DNA of 64,000 nt from Candidatus Methylomirabilota bacterium (GTDB lineage Bacteria > Methylomirabilota > Methylomirabilia > Rokubacteriales > CSP1-6), in the NCBI GenBank assembly GCA_035764725.1, contig DASTYT010000115.1, forward strand, positions 1-64,000. Reading direction: 5' to 3'. The notes beneath the pieces were generated by a model. It ran no database searches, was not told the origin of the DNA, and saw only the letters and a program-made list of their open reading frames with translations. The stretch's first letter is position 1. Every line of letters begins with the position of its first letter. Of this stretch, positions 45,275 through 53,712 are shown one piece after another. Made by a program: the position numbers and the translations under genes.

Positions 45275-46227
45275 GCGGCCCGGACCGGGCGGAGGGTTTG
45301 TTCCTCGGCATCGACGTCGGCGGCACCACGACCGCGGCCGGGCTCGTCGGCCCCGACGGACGTGTGCTGCTCTCGCGGAGCCAGCCCACTCACGGACCGC
45401 GCGGCGGCGGCGCCCTCGAGCGGCTGCTCGCCCTCACCGCGGAGATCGCGCGACTCCCGCTCGCGCGCGAGCGGGGCCTCGCCGGCGTGGGCGCGGGGCT
45501 TCCGGGCCTCGTGGACGTGGCCGCGGGCATGGTAGGGGGCGAGGCGCATCACGTGCCGGAGCTTTCGGGCGTGCCGGTGGCGCGTTTGCTCGCCGAGACG
45601 GCGGGCGCGGCCGCCGTGGTGGACAACGACGTCAATGCGCTCGCCCTCGGTGAGTCACGCTGGGGCGCGGGGCGCGGCGCTCGCTCGTTGGTGCTCCTCG
45701 CCATCGGCACCGGCGTGGGCGGCGGCATGGTGCTGGACGGGCGCCTCTATCGTGGCGCCGGCGGCTTCGGCGGCGAGCTGGGCCACGTGCCCATCGATCT
45801 CCACGGCCGCCCCTGCGTGTGCGGGGCGCGGGGCTGCCTCAAGGCGTACGTGGCCGGCCCCGACCTCGCCGAGGAAGCCACGCGGCGCCTGGGGCGCCCG
45901 CTCGATGCCGCCGCGCTGTTCGTGCGTGCGCGCGAGGGCGACCCCGCCGCGGAGGCCGTGCTTGCCGACGCCACCGAGGCCCTCGCCGCGGGGCTCACCG
46001 TCATCGTGAACGGCATCAACCCCGAGCGGCTCCTCGTCGCGGGCAGCGTGGGGCGCGCCTTCGCCGAGCGCGAGGCCGATCTCCGCGCCCGGCTGGCCCG
46101 CCGCGCCTATGCCGGCGCGCTCGCCACGACGCAGATCAGCTTCCTCGATCTCGGCAAGGACAGCTCGGTGCGCGGCGGCGCCGCCCTGGTCCTCCACGAG
46201 CGCGAGCGGCTACACTCGCGGTCGTGA
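45271..46227 (+). CDS. ROK-family sugar kinase (glucokinase-like)
   Basis: ROK protein of 318 residues. The phosphate loop is GIDVGGTTTAAG; the catalytic base lies in VVDNDVNALAL; the second phosphate loop is AIGTGVGGGMV. The zinc-binding motif is GHVPIDLHGRPCVCGARGC, followed by LK where LE is usual. There is no helix-turn-helix, so it is a kinase rather than a repressor. ATGA overlap with the methyltransferase. It probably phosphorylates glucose or an amino sugar. Confidence 0.93.
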   Translation: MSGPDRAEGLFLGIDVGGTTTAAGLVGPDGRVLLSRSQPTHGPRGGGALERLLALTAEIARLPLARERGLAGVGAGLPGLVDVAAGMVGGEAHHVPELSGVPVARLLAETAGAAAVVDNDVNALALGESRWGAGRGARSLVLLAIGTGVGGGMVLDGRLYRGAGGFGGELGHVPIDLHGRPCVCGARGCLKAYVAGPDLAEEATRRLGRPLDAAALFVRAREGDPAAEAVLADATEALAAGLTVIVNGINPERLLVAGSVGRAFAEREADLRARLARRAYAGALATTQISFLDLGKDSSVRGGAALVLHERERLHSRS

Positions 46228-47771
46228 GCGCAGCGATCACACGGCGCGAGCTGCTGGGTGGAGGCTTGGCCCTGGCCGGAGCGAGCCTCTTGCGCCCACG
46301 CCCCACGCGCGCCGCCGTCGAGGACCTCGACTTCGTCTCCGCCCTCGATGCCGCACGCGCCATCCGCGCTGGCCAGGTCTCGTCCGTGGAGCTGACCAAC
46401 CGCATCCTGGCCCGGATCGCCCAGCACAATCCGAAGCTCAACGCGATCGTGACTCTCACCGCCGATACCGCACTAGCCCGCGCACGTGCCGCCGACGCCG
46501 CGCGGGCCAAGGGCGAGAACTGGGGCCCCTTCCACGGCGTTCCCATCACGATCAAGGACACGTACGAGGTGGACGGTGTGCGCACCACCGCCGGCCTCCC
46601 CGAGTACAAGGATCACATCTCGCCGCGCGATGCGGTGGTGGTGGCGCGGCTCAAGCGCGCGGGCGCGGTGATCCTCGGCAAGACGAACGTGCCGCCGGCC
46701 GCGGCAGACTGGCAGAGCGACAACCCCATCTTCGGCCGCACGAACAATCCCTGGGATCTCACGCGCACGCCGGGCGGCTCGACGGGGGGCGGGGCCGCCG
46801 CGCTCGCCGCCGGGCTCAGCTATCTCGAGCCCGGGAGCGACCTCGCCGGGTCCATCCGCATCCCGTCGCACTTCTGCGGGCTCTACGGCCACAAACCGAC
46901 CCTCGATCTCGTCCCGCTGCGGGGCCACGTCCCGCCCCCGCCGGGCATCGCCGCGGGACCCCCGTCATTCCTCCCCGTGGCCGGGCCGTTGGCGCGCTCG
47001 GCCTCCGACCTCCGCGCGGCCATGGAGGTGCTGGGTGGGCCCGACGACGCGGAGGCACGAGCCTATCGCTGGGCGCTGCCGCCCGCGCGTGCCACACGGC
47101 TGCGGGACTATCGCATCGGCTATGTGCTGGACCATCCCCGCTGCGCGGTGTCGCCCGAGGTCGCGGAGCCCCTGGCGGCCGCGGTGGAGACGCTCCGCAA
47201 GGCGGGCGCGACTCTTGAGGAAGGCTGGCCGGAGCGCGTCAACGTGGAGGAGCAGTACGAGACCTACTTCTTCTTGCTGATGGCGCTCTACACGCCGTCG
47301 CTCCGCGACGAGCAGCTCGAGCCGGTGCGCGCGCTCGCCACCACCCGCGACGGCTCGGCGCGCGCCCGCTGGGCCGCCGCCGTCACCGCGGACGTGCGAC
47401 AGTACCGGGCGATGGACGGGCGCCGCCGCGCCGCGCGCGCGATCTGGGGGGCGTACTTCCGGACGCACGACGCGTTCCTCATGCCCACCGCCTTCGTGCC
47501 CGCCTTCCCGCACGATGCCTCGCCGGACCAGCTCGCGAGGGTGCTGGCAACGCCGGCGGGACCGCGTCCTTATCTCGACCTCACGTTCTGGGTCTCCTTC
47601 GCGTCGGTGGCGGGGCTGCCCGCGACCACCGCGCCGGTGGGGCTCACGCGCGGCGGCCTGCCGGTGGGCATGCAGATCCTGGGGCCATACCTCGAGGACG
47701 CCACGCCGATCGACGTGGCGGGACGGCTCGCCGAGGTGGTGGGCGGCTTCCGCCCGCCGCCCGGCTTCTGA
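46224..47771 (+). CDS. amidase (amidase-signature family), Tat-exported
   Basis: Amidase of 515 residues with a twin-arginine signal, TRRELLGGGLALAGASLL. The catalytic Ser-cisSer-Lys triad region is present: Lys in ITIKDTYEVDG, the cis-Ser region as GGSTGGGAAALAAG, and the nucleophile in GSDLAGSIRIPS. GTG start overlapping the ROK stop (GTGA). It would cleave an amide in the periplasm; the export signal distinguishes it from GatA. It ends 10 bp before a convergent SDR gene. Confidence 0.93.
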   Translation: MSAAITRRELLGGGLALAGASLLRPRPTRAAVEDLDFVSALDAARAIRAGQVSSVELTNRILARIAQHNPKLNAIVTLTADTALARARAADAARAKGENWGPFHGVPITIKDTYEVDGVRTTAGLPEYKDHISPRDAVVVARLKRAGAVILGKTNVPPAAADWQSDNPIFGRTNNPWDLTRTPGGSTGGGAAALAAGLSYLEPGSDLAGSIRIPSHFCGLYGHKPTLDLVPLRGHVPPPPGIAAGPPSFLPVAGPLARSASDLRAAMEVLGGPDDAEARAYRWALPPARATRLRDYRIGYVLDHPRCAVSPEVAEPLAAAVETLRKAGATLEEGWPERVNVEEQYETYFFLLMALYTPSLRDEQLEPVRALATTRDGSARARWAAAVTADVRQYRAMDGRRRAARAIWGAYFRTHDAFLMPTAFVPAFPHDASPDQLARVLATPAGPRPYLDLTFWVSFASVAGLPATTAPVGLTRGGLPVGMQILGPYLEDATPIDVAGRLAEVVGGFRPPPGF

Positions 47772-47781
47772 GGGGCGCGCG

Positions 47782-48564
47782 CTAGCCCGCGGGCTCGCCG
47801 GCGTTGACGGGGAGCACCTGGCCGGAGATGTTTCGCGCGGCCGGGCTGCAGAGAAAGGCCGCCGCCGCCGAGATGTCCTCCGCGGTGGCCATGCGCTTGA
47901 GCGGCGAGCGCTCGAGCATGGCCTTGCGCATGGCCTCGACGGACAGGCCCCGTTGCTTGGCCTGCCCCTCGATGACCCGGTCGATGCGGTCGCCCTCGAT
48001 GGCGCCCGGGGCCACGCAGTTCACCGTGATGTTGTGCGGGGCCAGCTCGAGCGCCATGCCATAGGTCATGCCCACCTGCCCGCCCTTGGCCGAGCAGTAG
48101 CCGATGCGGAACGGCAGGCCGCGCCGTCCCGCGCCGGAGGAGATGTTCACGATGGCGCCGCCGCCCGCCTTGATCATCTCGGGCACGACGAAGCGGATGC
48201 ACATGTAGGAGGAAGTCAGGCACGAGTTGATCGTGTAGAACCAGTCCTCCTCGGTGTACTCCTGCACGGGCTTGGTCGGCCCGCCGTCGCCCGCGTTGTT
48301 CACCAAGGTGTCGATCTTGCCGAAGGCCTTGACGCCTTCGGCGATGACGTGGCGGACGTCGGCTTCGCGGGCGGCGTCGCCGGTCACCGCGATGGCCCGG
48401 CCGCCGTCCTTCTTGATGAGCGCCGCGGTCTCCTCGACCAACGCCCCCGAGCGCGCCGTGCAGACCACGGCGGCTCCCTCCCGCGCGAAGAGGCGGCTCA
48501 TGACGCGCCCGATGCCCTTGCTCGCTCCCGTGATCATCGCGACCTTCCCGGTCAAGAGGTCCAT
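47782..48564 (-). CDS. SDR family oxidoreductase
   Basis: Short-chain dehydrogenase of 260 residues: TGASKGIG at 13-20, NNAG, the catalytic Ser in NISSGAG, and Tyr/Lys in YCSAKGG. The C-terminal NISGQVLPVNAGEPAG is a usual FabG-like ending. Substrate unknown. It lies 34 bp downstream of the response regulator gene on the same strand and may be read from the same transcript. Confidence 0.94.
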   Translation of the reverse strand: MDLLTGKVAMITGASKGIGRVMSRLFAREGAAVVCTARSGALVEETAALIKKDGGRAIAVTGDAAREADVRHVIAEGVKAFGKIDTLVNNAGDGGPTKPVQEYTEEDWFYTINSCLTSSYMCIRFVVPEMIKAGGGAIVNISSGAGRRGLPFRIGYCSAKGGQVGMTYGMALELAPHNITVNCVAPGAIEGDRIDRVIEGQAKQRGLSVEAMRKAMLERSPLKRMATAEDISAAAAFLCSPAARNISGQVLPVNAGEPAG

Positions 48565-48598
48565 GGCTCCGAATGGTCGCCTGCTTCGGCGGGCCGCG

Positions 48599-48982
48599 TC
48601 AAGGGCGGATGGCGGCGTTGATGGCGTCCACCAGGAGCTCGCCGTCCACCGGCTTGGTGAAGTAGGCGGCGGCGCCGGCGCGGCATGCCTCCGTGTGGGT
48701 CACCGCGTCGTCGTGGGCGGTGATGAAGATCGTGGGCGCCGTGAGCCCGCGCGCGGCGAGCCGGCGCGAGAGCTCGAACCCGGTCATGTCGCCCAGGTAC
48801 ACGTCAACGATGAGGCAGGCCACGTCGGACGGCAGCCCCCCGTCGAGGGCCTGGGCGCCGGATGCGTAGGTCTGCACGTCGAAGCCCGCCACCTCGACCA
48901 GCCTGCCCAGCGCGCGCCGGACCGAGGGATCGTCGTCCACGATCGAGATCCGGGGCACCGGCCGCGCGGCCATCGGGGCCAT
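48599..48982 (-). CDS. single-domain response regulator (FixJ-type receiver)
   Basis: Stand-alone receiver of 127 residues without an output domain. The acidic cluster is Asp16-18 (IVDDDP), the phosphoacceptor Asp60 (IVDVYLGD), the signalling Thr88 (FITAHDD) and Lys110 (YFTKPVD). The ATG at 48982 is preferred: it follows a -10-like TACAGT by 8 bp and begins the MAPMAARPVPR segment shared with the glycosyltransferase. It lies 85 bp downstream of the large sensor kinase gene and is its probable partner. Confidence 0.93.
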   Translation of the reverse strand: MAPMAARPVPRISIVDDDPSVRRALGRLVEVAGFDVQTYASGAQALDGGLPSDVACLIVDVYLGDMTGFELSRRLAARGLTAPTIFITAHDDAVTHTEACRAGAAAYFTKPVDGELLVDAINAAIRP

Positions 48983-49046
48983 GATCACGGACTGTAGGCG
49001 CCTCCGCGCCGGAGAGAAATGAGACCTTGGCCCTATTCGCGTAGGC
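48941..49046 (-). repeat. promoter-start-codon element, copy B of an inverted duplicate
   Basis: Minus-strand copy of 43455-43559. It carries CCTACGCGAATAGG, the -10-like TACAGT (48996-48991) and the start of the response regulator. The two copies point towards each other across about 5.4 kb. Confidence 0.8.
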
Positions 49047-49067
49047 ACCTCGGCCCACGCGCGGCCC

Positions 49068-51497
49068 TCAGTCGCCGGACGCCTCCACGGCGGGAATCGT
49101 GAAGGTGAACGTGGCGCCGTCGTTCTTGTTGTTCTCGACGCGCAGCCGGCCGCCGTGGCTCTCCACCAGCGAACGTGCGATCGCCAGTCCCATGCCCAAC
49201 CCGTGGGCCTTGGTCGTGTAGAAGGGCTCGAAGATGCGCTGGAGGTCGCGCTCGGCCACCCCGGGCCCGTGATCGCTCACCATCACGCTCACCCCGTTCT
49301 CCTCGTCGGCGCTGGTGGTGACGAGCAGATGCCGCTCCACGGCGTCCTTCATGGCGTCGAGGCCGTTGAGGACGAGGTTGAGGACGACCTGCTGGAGCTG
49401 GATGCGGTCGCCCACCACGAGGGGCAATCGCGGCGCCAGCGCCACCGCGAGGGCGACGTTGCGGAAGATCGCGTCGCTCCGGACCAGGCCGGCCACGTCC
49501 TCCACCACCGCATTCATGTCGACGAAGCTGCGCTGCGCCTCGTCCTTGCGGACGAACGCGCGCAGCCGGCGAATCACGCTGCCCGCGCGGCGATCGTCCG
49601 ACACGATGTCGGCGAGGATCGACTCCAGCTCCTGATGGTCGAGGTTGCCTCGCTCCAGCAGCCGCTGGGCGACCTGCGCGTTGCTCAGGATGGCGGTCAG
49701 GGGCTGATTGAGCTCGTGGGCGATCGAGGCGGCCAGCTCGCCCATGGACGCCACCCGCCCCACGTGCGTGAGGTCGCGACGCAGCGCCCGGAGCTCGTGC
49801 TCGCCGCGCCGACGGGACAGGACGGTGGCGAAGATCCCACCCATGAAGTCGATGCGCGCGATCAGGTCCACCGGCCAGGCCTGCCCGGCGCGCATCAGGC
49901 TGAGGGACAGCGCGCCGACGGTGGTGCCCTCGATCCGGAGGGGGCAGGCCACGGACGACGTGATCCCCCGGCGCGCGTAGGACTCGCGATCCACCGCCGC
50001 GGCGGCGGGCAGCTCGTCGAGGCTCGCGAACGCGTAGCTCTCGCCGCGGCCCAGCCGCTCCGAGGCCCAGGGGAACTCCCGAAGGTCCACGAGGGTCGCC
50101 GGCTCGATGCCGGGGGCGACCCAGACGTAGCTGAAGTCCACCTCGCGCTCCGGCGAGATCTCGACGATGGACGCGCGGTCCACCCCGAGGTGCTCGCCCA
50201 CCTGCCGGAGCCCGCGGATGATGGCGGGCTCGACGTCGGCTCCGTGCGCGGCCACCAGGGTGGCCGATAGCTCCGACACCAACCGCTCGAACGCCAGGCG
50301 CTCACGGAGGGCGGCCTCGGCTCGGCGGCGCCGGCGGCGCGAGACGAGCAGCATGACGATCAGCGCGCCCTCGGCCGCGATCACCGTGGCACCGAGTGCG
50401 AGATGCATCCCGTACGTGGCCCAGAGCGAGGGGGGACGATTGATGATCACGCTGCCCTCGGGCAGGTCCGCCTCACGCAGGCCCCAGCGGGTGAGCGCGC
50501 GACGATCGAACATGAACACGTTGGTGGGCGCGGCCTCCGGGGGCAGGCGCGCAGCTGCCTCACCACGCAGCACGCGGAGGGCGAGGTCGGCGGCCTGCGT
50601 CCCCTGCGCGCGGAAGCTGACCACGCGGCCGCCGACGATGCCCTGCCCCATCATGGTCTCGGAGAGCCCGTAGATCGGCGCGCCCGAGGCCGGCACGAGG
50701 ATACTCAGGCTCTCGCGCGTCGAGTACGCCTTCCCGTCGCCGTCCCGGAGCAGCGAGACGTAGAGCACCATCGCGTCGTGCGAGAGCCCGGCCAGCGCCG
50801 CGCGGAGGCGCGCCATCGGCAGGCCCACCAGGTAGGACGTCTCGAGGCCCAGCTCCCGCCCCTTGAGGTCACGTCGAACGTCTTCCACGAAGAAGCGATC
50901 CTGCGTGGCCGATCCCGCCACCACCACGAGCCGCCGCGCCTGGGGCTGGAGCCGCCGCGCCGCGTCCACGGTCGCCGCGGCGTCCGTGGCCATCCACACG
51001 CCGGTCACTCCTTGCTCCTCGCCCATCGGGACGGCGCCACCGCGCGGCACGGCGGTGAAGACGAGCGGCACCCCGGGAAAGAGGGCCGCGCGATGCTCCA
51101 GGGCGAAGCGCAGCGCCGGCGCCCCGACGGTGACGATCACGTCGATGCGGCGATTCTGATACTTCGACGCCAGGAACGCGCGCAGGCGATCCAGGTAGTC
51201 GGGGTCGGACGCCCAGGACAGGTCCAGGTACTCGGTGAAGAAGCGGACCTCGAAGCCGGCGGTCTGGAGCCGGCTCCGGATGCTATCGTCGATGTCGAGA
51301 GACGCCGGCAGCGCCCGGGCTTCGCCGTACAGCAGGAGCACGCTGCGCTGGGAACCGCTCTCATCGACGGGAGCCGGCGCGGGAGCCGCGCCGGCCGGGG
51401 CCGCGCCTATGAGTCCCAGCACGAGGACGGCAACAAGAACCCCGGGTCGGCGATTTCGCCGACCCGGGGCCGGGCTTGTCATGGAACCGTTACGCAT
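49068..51497 (-). CDS. hybrid-sensing histidine kinase with periplasmic binding-protein domain
   Basis: Membrane sensor kinase of 809 residues. After a signal/anchor helix comes a periplasmic ABC_sub_bind-like domain (RSVLLLYGEAR to about residue 340). A TM helix near residue 360, a cytoplasmic GAF domain, HisKA with His594 (ASIAHELNQPL) and HATPase_c (N box NLVLNGLDAM, G1 SDHGPGV, G2 GLGMGLAI) follow. The binding domain resembles those for small hydrophobic or aromatic ligands, so it probably senses an external solute. The receiver at 48599 is the likely partner. The ATG at 51497 is chosen; a second Met follows five codons later. A 14-bp inverted repeat lies just inside the coding start. Confidence 0.94.
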   Translation of the reverse strand: MRNGSMTSPAPGRRNRRPGVLVAVLVLGLIGAAPAGAAPAPAPVDESGSQRSVLLLYGEARALPASLDIDDSIRSRLQTAGFEVRFFTEYLDLSWASDPDYLDRLRAFLASKYQNRRIDVIVTVGAPALRFALEHRAALFPGVPLVFTAVPRGGAVPMGEEQGVTGVWMATDAAATVDAARRLQPQARRLVVVAGSATQDRFFVEDVRRDLKGRELGLETSYLVGLPMARLRAALAGLSHDAMVLYVSLLRDGDGKAYSTRESLSILVPASGAPIYGLSETMMGQGIVGGRVVSFRAQGTQAADLALRVLRGEAAARLPPEAAPTNVFMFDRRALTRWGLREADLPEGSVIINRPPSLWATYGMHLALGATVIAAEGALIVMLLVSRRRRRRAEAALRERLAFERLVSELSATLVAAHGADVEPAIIRGLRQVGEHLGVDRASIVEISPEREVDFSYVWVAPGIEPATLVDLREFPWASERLGRGESYAFASLDELPAAAAVDRESYARRGITSSVACPLRIEGTTVGALSLSLMRAGQAWPVDLIARIDFMGGIFATVLSRRRGEHELRALRRDLTHVGRVASMGELAASIAHELNQPLTAILSNAQVAQRLLERGNLDHQELESILADIVSDDRRAGSVIRRLRAFVRKDEAQRSFVDMNAVVEDVAGLVRSDAIFRNVALAVALAPRLPLVVGDRIQLQQVVLNLVLNGLDAMKDAVERHLLVTTSADEENGVSVMVSDHGPGVAERDLQRIFEPFYTTKAHGLGMGLAIARSLVESHGGRLRVENNKNDGATFTFTIPAVEASGD
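51440..51469. repeat. 14-bp perfect inverted repeat inside the kinase signal-peptide codons
   Basis: CCCCGGGTCGGCGA (51440-51453), 2-nt loop, then its exact complement (51456-51469). In the kinase mRNA it lies 28 nt after the start codon and would form a very stable hairpin across the codons for PGRRNRRPG. Confidence 0.85.
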
Positions 51498-51587
51498 CGA
51501 GTGCCGTCGCGAGCATGCCCGCGACCTCCCGATGGTACTCCAACGGCGGCTCAGGATGGGCAGATTCTGAGCGTGCGGCTCCGGCTC

Positions 51588-52061
51588 CTAGCCGGACTTC
51601 TTCGCCATCGCGGCGGCGGCCCGCTTGGCCAGCTCCTCCTGGGGCACGTCCTCGACATGCGTCGCGACGTACCACTGATGGCCGAACGGATCTTCGATCG
51701 TCCCCATGCGGTCGCCGTAGAACTGGTTCTCGACCGGCCGGATGACCTTGGCGCCCGAGGCGAGGGCGGTCTTCACGGTGGCGTCGACATCCTGGACGTA
51801 CACCATCAGGCTCACCGCGGTTCCCTTGTAGGCGTGCGGGCCCCGGTGATCCATCTCGGGATGCTCGTCGGCGAGCATCATCATCGAGTCGCCGAGGGTC
51901 AGCTCGGCGTGGCCGACCTTGCCGCCCGGCGCCGGCATCCGCATCTTCTCGGTGGCGCCGAACACCTTTTTGTAGAAGTCGATCGCCTTGGCGGCGCCGT
52001 CGACGATCAGGTAGGGCGTGAGGTTGTGGTAACCATCGGGGATCGGCTTGACCTTGGCCAT
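51588..52061 (-). CDS. VOC-family (glyoxalase/PhnB-like) protein
   Basis: Protein of 157 residues with paired beta-alpha-beta-beta-beta modules of the vicinal-oxygen-chelate fold (NLTPYLIVDGAAKAIDFYKKVFGA, GHAELTLGDSMMMLADE, EDPFGHQWYVATHVED). This is the PhnB/YdhR-like subgroup; most members have no assigned reaction, and some bind antibiotics or metals. The tail is Ala/Lys-rich. It stands alone between the kinase and the acyl-CoA ligase. Confidence 0.9.
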   Translation of the reverse strand: MAKVKPIPDGYHNLTPYLIVDGAAKAIDFYKKVFGATEKMRMPAPGGKVGHAELTLGDSMMMLADEHPEMDHRGPHAYKGTAVSLMVYVQDVDATVKTALASGAKVIRPVENQFYGDRMGTIEDPFGHQWYVATHVEDVPQEELAKRAAAAMAKKSG

Positions 52062-52157
52062 GAGTGTCCTCCTTCGGTCATCGAGATCTCAGGGTCTGCT
52101 GTCCATCGACTCGATGGCGGAGCGTACCGTCGCCCCGCGCGTCGTGCAACCTGGAGG

Positions 52158-53702
52158 TCAGCTCACGCGTCGATCGCGTCCAGCCCAGTACGGCTCGCGC
52201 AGCTTGAACTTCTGGAGCTTTCCGGTGGCGGTGCGCGAGAGCGCGTCGCGGAGCTCGACCGAGGACGGACACTTGAAGTGCGCCATGCGGCTCCGGCAGA
52301 AGTCGATCAGGTCGCGCTCGGTAGCGGCGTGCCCGGGCCGCAGCACCACCAAAGCCTTGATGGTCTCGCCCCACTTCTCGTCGGGGACGCCGATGACGGC
52401 CGCCTCCAGCACCGCGGGATGCTGGAAGAGGCAGTCCTCGACCTCGATGGACGACACGTTCTCGCCGCCCGTGATGATCACGTCTTTCTTGCGGTCGGCG
52501 ATGACGATGTAGGCGCCGTCCTCATAGCCGCCGTCGCCGGTGTGGAACCAGCCGTTCACGATGGCCTTGGCGGTCTCCTCCGGCTGATGCCAGTAGCCCT
52601 CGTAGACGTGGTTGGAACGGGCGAGGATCTCGCCCTCCTTGTCCACCGTCATGCGCACCCCCACCGCAGGTACGCCCGCGCGCGACAGTCGCCGGGCGCG
52701 CTCGGAGGCGTCCAGAGCGTCCCACTCCTCGGGCGCGCGATTGATGGTGAGCAGCGGCGAGGTCTCGGTGAGCCCGTAGATCTGGATGAACTCCCAGCCG
52801 AGCTCGGTCTCCACGCGCTCGATGGTCTTGGACGGAGGCGGTGCGCCCGCCACGACCATGCGCACCGTCCCGGCCCCCGGCACGGGTTGCCCCCGCTGCC
52901 GGCGGGCCTGGGCTGCGTTGAGCACGGCGGCGACCACCGCGGGCGCGCCGTTGAGCAGCGTCACGCCCTCGGCCTCGATGCGCGCGAGGATGTCCTCGCC
53001 ATCGATCTTGCGGATGACGACCTGCTTCACCCCCATGGCGGTGACCGCGTAGGGCATGCCCCAGCCGTTGCAGTGGAAGGTGGGCAGGGTGTGCAGGTAG
53101 ACGTCGCGGTCGCTGACCCCCACGTGCCAGCCGAAGGTGACCGCATTCAGCCAGCAGCCACGGTGCGTGAGCTGCACGCCCTTGGGGCGCGCGGTGGTGC
53201 CCGAGGTGTAGTTGACGGACACGGTGGCGTTCTCGTCGGTGGTCGTGAAGCGCGGCGGGGCGTCGCGGCGGCCGAAGAGCGCGGCGTCGGTGTCGGTGCC
53301 GAGGATGAAGCGATGCTTCACCGAGATGGGGCGAACGATCTCTTCCATCTCGGGATCGATCAGGGCCACCGTCGAGCCGGAGTGCTCGAGGATGTAGCGG
53401 ATCTCGTCGGCATTGAGCCGGAAGTTGACGGGCACGAGGATACGCCCGAACACGCTCACGCCGTAGAGGCTCACGAGGAAGCGGCCGGCGTTCGGCGAGA
53501 TGATGGCCACTCGCTCCCCCTCCCCCACACCGAGCGCGTCGAGGGTCGTGGCGAGGCTCCGCGCCATGCGGGCGAACTCGGCGTAGGTGACGCGGCCGAG
53601 GCCACCGCCCGGCGGCGACGGCTCGTCGACCACCGCCACGCGGTCGCCGTACACCTGCTCGGCGCGCTCGAGGAAGTCGGCGAGGGTGAGGGGGACGATC
53701 AT
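52158..53702 (-). CDS. acyl-CoA synthetase (AMP-dependent ligase)
   Basis: ANL-superfamily ligase of 514 residues. The AMP-binding P-loop is YTSGTTARPKGV; A5 is IYGLTETSP; A7 is GWFHTGDGG; A8 is IADRKKDVIITGGENVSS; the C-terminal catalytic Lys lies in TATGKLQKFKLR. It resembles medium/long-chain fatty acid or aromatic acid CoA ligases of the fadD3/menE type. It lies 10 bp downstream of the peptide-binding-protein gene and may share its transcript. Confidence 0.94.
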   Translation of the reverse strand: MIVPLTLADFLERAEQVYGDRVAVVDEPSPPGGGLGRVTYAEFARMARSLATTLDALGVGEGERVAIISPNAGRFLVSLYGVSVFGRILVPVNFRLNADEIRYILEHSGSTVALIDPEMEEIVRPISVKHRFILGTDTDAALFGRRDAPPRFTTTDENATVSVNYTSGTTARPKGVQLTHRGCWLNAVTFGWHVGVSDRDVYLHTLPTFHCNGWGMPYAVTAMGVKQVVIRKIDGEDILARIEAEGVTLLNGAPAVVAAVLNAAQARRQRGQPVPGAGTVRMVVAGAPPPSKTIERVETELGWEFIQIYGLTETSPLLTINRAPEEWDALDASERARRLSRAGVPAVGVRMTVDKEGEILARSNHVYEGYWHQPEETAKAIVNGWFHTGDGGYEDGAYIVIADRKKDVIITGGENVSSIEVEDCLFQHPAVLEAAVIGVPDEKWGETIKALVVLRPGHAATERDLIDFCRSRMAHFKCPSSVELRDALSRTATGKLQKFKLREPYWAGRDRRVS

Positions 53703-53712
53703 GCGTGGCCTC

